From: a virus
Length of the DNA: 27,108 nt
Direction: 5' to 3' (one strand)
IMG/VR virus record: IMGVR_UViG_3300031963_000785
Coordinates: 1-27,108 of that record
Below are positions 23,282 through 27,108 of this stretch, piece by piece. How positions within the stretch are numbered: the stretch's first letter is position 1; the number at the start of each line of letters is the position of its first letter. Under the pieces are notes generated by a model. That model was not told where the DNA came from. It worked only from the letters and a program-made list of their open reading frames with translations, and ran no database searches. Both the position numbers and the translations under genes were made by a program.

Positions 23282-24712
23282 TTATTTTTTAATACCCGCT
23301 AGGGCTTTCATTCTTTCTGCCATAATATCGCTGATACTATTAGCAGCAGTTTTCTTTACTACAAATGGCGACTGTGCTCTATTTAACGTTTCGCGCAGAG
23401 CTTGTGGTGCTTCTTTAGGAATTGAAGCTGTCTCTACAGCATTTTGAAGCGTTTCATAAATTGTTTTCGCCGCTAATACACTATCTGCTTTGGAAATTGA
23501 TTCGACAATTTGATTTTTTTGTCGCTCATTCAAGGAGATATTTCCTAGAGCTTTGTTTGTGTATAATAGTTTTGCGTTAGAAATATTAATTTTTTGTACT
23601 TCTTCTTTTAATCCTTCTAACAAAGACATCATTTTATTATTTAAATCTTTAAGCTGCTTGTTTTCTTTTACAAGATCGCCCATTCTCTCCATTTCTTCTT
23701 CGCGCTTTTTAGTTTCTTCATCATCACGGGCAGCAGCACGTTCAACATCTACCAATTTTTGTCTTTCAACAGTTGTAGAACCCATGTAACCACGACCTTG
23801 ATGTTCGGGATTTAAATCAACGCGCAATTCTTCTGCTAATTCTGTTAATTCTTCTTCAGTTAATTCAATTTCTTCTTCTACTTTTGCTGTAGTAGACGAT
23901 TGCGGGGTTGATGGAACTGGCAAATTAGCTGCTCTAGTTTGTAAATCAGCAATTTTCTTATCAATGGTTGAAATTTCTGTAGTTTTAGCACCAGATAATT
24001 GAGCTTTTTTTGCTTGTAAAACAGCTATTTCTCTTTGAATAGTGGAAGAGTCGTTTGCCTCTTCTAATTCATATTCTTCAAGATTTTCTTTTCCTTCATA
24101 TTCACCAGAATATGTGGCACCTTCATCCATTTCTTCTTCTTCTTCTTCTTCTTCTTCTTCTTCTTCTTCGCCGTCCGTTTTGATATCTAACTCAAGCTCT
24201 ACATCCATTTCTGTCAATGGAGCGCCGGGATCTACTTCGTCAAGAGGATTAGCAGGCTCTCCAGCACCACTAAAGCTGTCTCTTTCATCAAGTTCTTCAA
24301 CTTCTTCTAATTCTTCTAATTCTTCTTCGGTTGTATGACCCATCATTTCCATCATGGTGCTTTTGATTTGATTAAAATTGATAGTTATTAACTCATCATC
24401 TGGACCATCTAAGAAAGCGCTTGTAACTTTTGAAAATGCATCTTTTTTATTTGTTTCTGGAGTTTGGGCTGCAGCGGCATCCATAGCGGCATCTGTTGGG
24501 GCAGCAACGGCAGCAGCAGGATCCATTACAGGAGGCGCAGCAGCAGCGGGATCAGCTGGTTGTGCGCTCATGTCTTCTTGTTCAAGTAATTTTTGTACAG
24601 TATCTTTAAATTCTTGAGAATATTTTTCTACTAGTGTATTTTCTGCGTTTTTAATTGCAGCCTCTTTAAGAGCAGCCGCATCAATAATCGCTTGTTGTAA
24701 CAAATCTGACAT
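23282..24712 (-). CDS. 22: Scaffold / prohead core protein (gp22-like)
   Basis: A 476-residue, very acidic and helical protein directly upstream of the capsid gene, the position of T4 gp22. The N-terminus is helical (LLQQAIIDAAALKEAAIKNA). Residues 48-85 are Ala/Pro-rich. Residues 128-145 are Glu-rich, and a pure 13-Glu tract occupies 182-194. Coiled-coil sequence follows (REIAVLQAKKAQL, EEMERMGDLVKENKQLKDLN), and the end is typical of core proteins (SLNERQKNQIVESISKADSV and FVVKKTAANSISDIMAERMK). It would assemble the internal core and then be degraded by the prohead protease. The start at 24712 has an AGGAG ribosome site. Confidence 0.82.
   Translation of the reverse strand: MSDLLQQAIIDAAALKEAAIKNAENTLVEKYSQEFKDTVQKLLEQEDMSAQPADPAAAAPPVMDPAAAVAAPTDAAMDAAAAQTPETNKKDAFSKVTSAFLDGPDDELITINFNQIKSTMMEMMGHTTEEELEELEEVEELDERDSFSGAGEPANPLDEVDPGAPLTEMDVELELDIKTDGEEEEEEEEEEEEEMDEGATYSGEYEGKENLEEYELEEANDSSTIQREIAVLQAKKAQLSGAKTTEISTIDKKIADLQTRAANLPVPSTPQSSTTAKVEEEIELTEEELTELAEELRVDLNPEHQGRGYMGSTTVERQKLVDVERAAARDDEETKKREEEMERMGDLVKENKQLKDLNNKMMSLLEGLKEEVQKINISNAKLLYTNKALGNISLNERQKNQIVESISKADSVLAAKTIYETLQNAVETASIPKEAPQALRETLNRAQSPFVVKKTAANSISDIMAERMKALAGIKK
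24131..24169 (-). repeat. (GAA)13 trinucleotide tract coding poly-Glu
   Basis: Thirteen uninterrupted GAA codons on the minus strand (TTC on the plus strand) inside the scaffold gene, encoding Glu182-194. The lack of GAG interruptions suggests recent expansion by slippage; in-frame length changes would leave the protein working. Confidence 0.95.
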
Positions 24713-24758
24713 TAAAAAATCTCCTGTAATCAGGACAAATAACTAATACTTTTACTTA

Positions 24759-24770
24759 ATTAGTACTAAT
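24759..24770. other. 12-bp palindrome in the scaffold leader
   Basis: ATTAGTACTAAT, a perfect inverted repeat in the 95-bp gap between the bS21-like gene and the scaffold gene. The rest of the gap is AT-rich and holds the scaffold ribosome site and a weak TTGTCA box. No clear promoter or terminator is visible. Confidence 0.3.
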
Positions 24771-24807
24771 CAAATCAAAATGACAATTAATATGATGCAT
24801 GTGCTTG

Positions 24808-25089
24808 CTATTGCACAACTTTTTTCTTTTTCTTAGTAGCTTTTTCTTCTGCATGTATTTCTAAGTTAGCAATTTGTGCATTTCTTTTATATTTTAATTG
24901 TCTTTGTCTTTCAAGAACACTTGACTTAGTAAATCTTTTTGTATAAGAACTATAATCATAAAGGTATTGAACAAGTGATTCTTTACTGCAAGATTTTAAA
25001 AACTTATTAATTAACAATTCATTATTTTCTAGAGATGGTTGTAAGCCTCTTGGTAATTTTGTTTCTAAGTTTATTGGACGTTTACTCAT
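24808..25089 (-). CDS. Small basic protein resembling ribosomal protein bS21
   Basis: A 93-residue basic protein. Residues 22-70 (NNELLINKFLKSCSKESLVQ, then a KRFTKSSVLERQRQLKYKRN block) follow the bS21 pattern of L-x-x-F-x-x-x-C-x-K, a helical spacer, T/K-P/S-S-x-x-R-x-R and a basic helix. The C-terminus is a poly-Lys segment (KATKKKKKVV). Viral bS21 homologues are known and are thought to enter host ribosomes. On the other hand it lies between two head-region genes, where T4 has the small core proteins gp67 and gp68, so it may be a virion-core component that happens to look similar. The start is 5 bp after the upstream stop. Confidence 0.5.
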   Translation of the reverse strand: MSKRPINLETKLPRGLQPSLENNELLINKFLKSCSKESLVQYLYDYSSYTKRFTKSSVLERQRQLKYKRNAQIANLEIHAEEKATKKKKKVVQ

Positions 25090-25094
25090 TTATA

Positions 25095-25496
25095 TTACTT
25101 CACTTTCTTGCCATTAAGGGCATTCATTGTAGCTTTCATTTTTCCACTCATTAAGCCACTAATATCTACACCGGGATCAGAAGCATTAAATGAAGTTACA
25201 GGAACTGATGGGGCTGAAGAACTACCACCCTCATTCAGAGGTCTAGTTCCAGCAAAAGCATCAAAACCACCCATACCAATTTCATCTAATAGTTTTTTTC
25301 TTGCTTCTGATAAATTTTGTTTATTTATTTGTTTATTTTCTTGTTTTAATTCTTGAACAACTTTTGGTTGTTGAACAGCAGGAATATTTTGTATGGATTC
25401 ACTTAACATTTTTGTGAACCCTTCTTCGATTAGCACTTCTGTAAGACATTCTTTTATTAATGGCTTAATTAATTTTTTTAGTTCTTCTTTTTTCAT
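25095..25496 (-). CDS. Small head-region protein, unknown function
   Basis: A 133-residue protein with an amphipathic helical N-terminus (KKEELKKLIKPLIKECLTEV), a Gln/Lys-rich middle (QELKQENKQINKQNLSEARK), a Gly/Ser linker and a short C-terminal helix (SGLMSGKMKATMNALNG). The N-terminal pattern is common in small genes beside the head genes of T4-like phages, but I know no function for it. Position next to the scaffold suggests a prohead core or assembly role. It starts at 25496 behind GAGG, with a candidate promoter upstream. Confidence 0.6.
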   Translation of the reverse strand: MKKEELKKLIKPLIKECLTEVLIEEGFTKMLSESIQNIPAVQQPKVVQELKQENKQINKQNLSEARKKLLDEIGMGGFDAFAGTRPLNEGGSSSAPSVPVTSFNASDPGVDISGLMSGKMKATMNALNGKKVK

Positions 25497-25507
25497 ATAA
25501 ACCTCGT

Positions 25508-25532
25508 ATCTATAAATAGATTTTACATTATA
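25508..25532 (-). promoter_or_regulatory. Candidate promoter and 5' inverted repeat upstream of the head genes
   Basis: TATAAT at 25532-25527 followed 5 nt later by an inverted repeat (ATCTAT 25508-25513 with ATAGAT 25516-25521) close to the expected transcript start. The -35 region is poor, so the promoter call is weak. Confidence 0.3.
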
Positions 25533-25544
25533 AAAAGAAAATAT

Positions 25545-26483
25545 TTAAATACCCAATCTCAATGTTCCAGTTGCAAATGTAACGTTGCCATTAATTATTG
25601 CATTTCCTAAACAATTTAAAGTTCCAGAACAATTAATATCATTATTAAATAAATTTGCGTTAGAATTTAATATAAATTTTCCTTCATCAATATTTATATT
25701 TTTTGTTGAAAAATTAGTTCTACTACCAGATAAAAATAAAATACCAGAACCTGATTTAATAATATTATAATTTCCACCTAAATTAGTATTAATATTTGTT
25801 CTACCGCTACCATTAAATGTCATATCAGCGTCAAGTGAAAATGTATCATTAAAGTTTGCTAATCCATTAGATGTTACAGTATTATCTGAACTAAAAGTAT
25901 TATTAAAACTAGCAGTATTGTTAGATGTTACCAACAAAGTACCACCAAGTTGTATTGTTGTTGGACCAGCTATTGTAGAATTTGCATTTAAAGTTAAACT
26001 ATCTCTAATATAATTTGTTATAGCGCTTGAAGTAGCATCAAAAGTACCAGAAATAATAACTGGATTATCTAAAGTAAAACCATTACAATAAAAACCTTTT
26101 TTAAAAGTTAAATTATTATTTACTAACGCTTGAAAACCATAAACGGTGTCAGCAGAAGAAGTAACTGGGATATTAGCAACCATTGTTACATTAGAAACGC
26201 TATACCCAATGTTTAGTGTATAAGAACCAGTTAAAGTTATATTACTAGATACAATGTCTCCGGTAGTGATATCTGTCTGTAGAGTTAATGTTGCTGTACC
26301 AATATCTGCTGACAAATCAGTTGAATTACTCCAAGCTGTTCCTCCTGTTCCATCGCCATTTGTGCTCCACAAAACAGAAGTAGTATCCCAATTGCCATCA
26401 CCACCCTGACCGGAATTTGATGGATTAAATGCAGCACCTGTTACTTGTTGGGGATTCCAATATCTTGGAGAAAGCGATGGCAT
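25545..26483 (-). CDS. Beta-repeat virion surface protein (autotransporter-associated-repeat-like)
   Basis: A 312-residue protein rich in Asn, Thr, Ser and Gly, with short beta strands throughout. The N-terminus has a GGDGNWDTTSVLWS ... GTAWSN motif, and near the end comes KSGSGILFLSGSRTNFSTKN followed by IDEGKFILN. Both match the style of autotransporter-associated beta-strand repeats (G-x-G-x-L-x-L-S-G ... G-x-L). Residues about 190-230 hold two similar units (SFNNTFSSDNTVTSNG and NFNDTFSLDADMTFNG). The likely shape is a beta-helix or solenoid exposed on the head or a fibre, possibly for adhesion. Its ATG overlaps the upstream stop (TAATG), linking it to the two preceding fibre-type genes. 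No signal peptide is seen. Confidence 0.65.
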   Translation of the reverse strand: MPSLSPRYWNPQQVTGAAFNPSNSGQGGDGNWDTTSVLWSTNGDGTGGTAWSNSTDLSADIGTATLTLQTDITTGDIVSSNITLTGSYTLNIGYSVSNVTMVANIPVTSSADTVYGFQALVNNNLTFKKGFYCNGFTLDNPVIISGTFDATSSAITNYIRDSLTLNANSTIAGPTTIQLGGTLLVTSNNTASFNNTFSSDNTVTSNGLANFNDTFSLDADMTFNGSGRTNINTNLGGNYNIIKSGSGILFLSGSRTNFSTKNINIDEGKFILNSNANLFNNDINCSGTLNCLGNAIINGNVTFATGTLRLGI

Positions 26484-26746
26484 TATACTAATCTCACTTT
26501 AATTGCTTTATTATTAGAAGCATTTATAATTTCAGATACTGTTAATCCAGAAGGAGGAGTTACAGAAAGATAATTAAAACCACTTAATGTACCAGTATAT
26601 GTAATAATCACATAAGTTCCGGGTTTATTAAACACAATATTACTTAATTCTATATCTGTATTATTATTAAACGTTAAATTACCATTTACGTCTAAAACAA
26701 CTTTTTGTATATCTGAATTAATATTTTTTATTGATATTAAAGGCAT
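26483..26746 (-). CDS. Small beta-rich protein in the fibre/decoration cluster
   Basis: An 87-residue protein of alternating strands (KVVLDVNGNLTFNNNTDIEL, KPGTYVIITYTGTLSGFNYL). It matches no family I can name. The compact beta-sandwich-like pattern, and its place between a fibre-type protein (2 bp gap) and the beta-repeat protein (1-nt overlap), suggest a small virion surface or fibre-associated subunit. Confidence 0.6.
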   Translation of the reverse strand: MPLISIKNINSDIQKVVLDVNGNLTFNNNTDIELSNIVFNKPGTYVIITYTGTLSGFNYLSVTPPSGLTVSEIINASNNKAIKVRLV

Positions 26747-26748
26747 GA

Positions 26749-27108
26749 TTACACCGTATCAGCTTTAAAAGTAAAATATAAATCTGCTAATGTTGCGTCT
26801 TGAGTGCTTGGAGCAACGATACTCAATAATTGTCCTGCGGTGAATGATGCAGAATTAATTGTTACTGATCCGACTCCATCATTAGATCCAAACGATATGT
26901 CACCAATTAAAGTCGCATCTCTGTAAATGTCAAATGTTTTAGAATTGCTACTTGTTATGGCAGAATTAAAATAATGATTTGCGCTTGTAAGCGATAAATT
27001 ATAAGATCTCACTGCGATAAATCTAAAAATTGTTTCGGAAGCAAGTGGTTTACCACTGTATTGTCCAGCAATATCGTATGCAGTGCTACCGCCTCCACCA
27101 ACAGAACC
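26749..27108 (-). CDS. C-terminal part of a fibre-type virion protein (runs off the right edge)
   Basis: The frame is open from 27108 to the stop at 26749, 119 codons with no start needed; the GTG at 27012 is internal. The sequence has a Gly-rich hinge (GSVGGGGSTAYDI), then AGQYSGKPLASETIFRFIAV, KTFDIYRDATLIGDISFGSN, FTAGQLLSIVAPSTQDATLA and a final strand. This Gly-hinge plus 'G-x-P-x-x-x-E-x-x-F-R-F ... DATLADLYFTFKA' domain recurs at the C-termini of phage fibre and tail-associated proteins. It is likely an exposed trimerising or receptor-facing beta domain. Confidence 0.72.
   Translation of the reverse strand, partial: GSVGGGGSTAYDIAGQYSGKPLASETIFRFIAVRSYNLSLTSANHYFNSAITSSNSKTFDIYRDATLIGDISFGSNDGVGSVTINSASFTAGQLLSIVAPSTQDATLADLYFTFKADTV

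Noticed and set aside
24131-24169. Trinucleotide tract considered as a CRISPR or regulatory repeat
   Set aside because: It is a simple GAA microsatellite in frame within a coding region, with no spacers.
24042-24338. Plus-strand ORF of 98 codons, Ser-rich
   Set aside because: It is the mirror of the Glu-rich scaffold region (GAA read as TTC/TCT); it has no ribosome site and is antisense to a clear gene.
26749-27012. An 87-residue gene starting at GTG 27012
   Set aside because: The frame continues open to the window edge with sensible fibre-like sequence (Gly hinge, PLASETIFRF), so the GTG is internal to a larger protein.
1-27108. tRNA genes, integrase, attachment sites or insertion sequences
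   Set aside because: All gaps are short and none holds a cloverleaf or transposon end that I can see; no integrase or transposase motifs occur, and nothing supports a temperate lifestyle here.

Overview
The window is part of a contractile-tailed (myovirus) phage genome of the broad T4-like kind. Every gene I can support lies on the minus strand, so transcription runs from high to low coordinates. The DNA is AT-rich, genes are tightly packed (gaps usually under 100 bp, several stop/start overlaps), and most starts carry AGGAG-type Shine-Dalgarno sites. The Shine-Dalgarno use argues for a host that relies on such sites. I cannot name the host.

In transcription order, the right part (27108 to 5828) is the virion module: a fibre-type protein cut by the window edge, a small virion protein, a beta-repeat protein like autotransporter-associated repeats, two small proteins in the head region (one resembling ribosomal protein bS21), a scaffold/prohead-core protein with a 13-Glu tract, the gp23-like major capsid protein, two neck or connector proteins, an unusually long gp18-like tail sheath, two paralogous gp19-like tail tubes, a T4_baseplate-family protein with a frameshifted extension, the tape measure, and the baseplate genes (tube-like protein, LysM protein, a 1082-residue protein and a 426-residue unknown).

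The left part (5819 to 1) is the replication, recombination and repair module: a compact family-A DNA polymerase with no exonuclease domain, an overlapping unknown gene with a faint tubulin/FtsZ-like look, gp32-like ssDNA-binding protein, UvsX/RecA recombinase, UvdE/UvsE UV-damage endonuclease, a cytidine/dCMP deaminase with an apparent +1 frameshift, and the start of a FEN/RNase H-like 5'-3' exonuclease. Together these would copy, coat, recombine and repair phage DNA. Portal, prohead protease and terminase are not in the window.

Regulation visible in the sequence: four strong intrinsic terminators (after gp32, uvsX, the tail-chaperone region and the capsid gene) and four promoters with perfect TTGACA -35 boxes, all placed just upstream of replication/repair genes; one is nested inside the uvsX terminator.

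The observations most worth checking are: (1) complete absence of CCWGG in 27 kb, with all 20 Pro-Gly codon pairs written CCC-GGN or CCG-GGA; (2) a tail-assembly-chaperone-type frameshift at a T7 run just upstream of the tape measure, opening a 60-codon frame with no start codon; (3) the family-A polymerase plus its overlapping partner; (4) the interrupted, GC-richer deaminase gene; (5) the bS21-like protein in the head operon.
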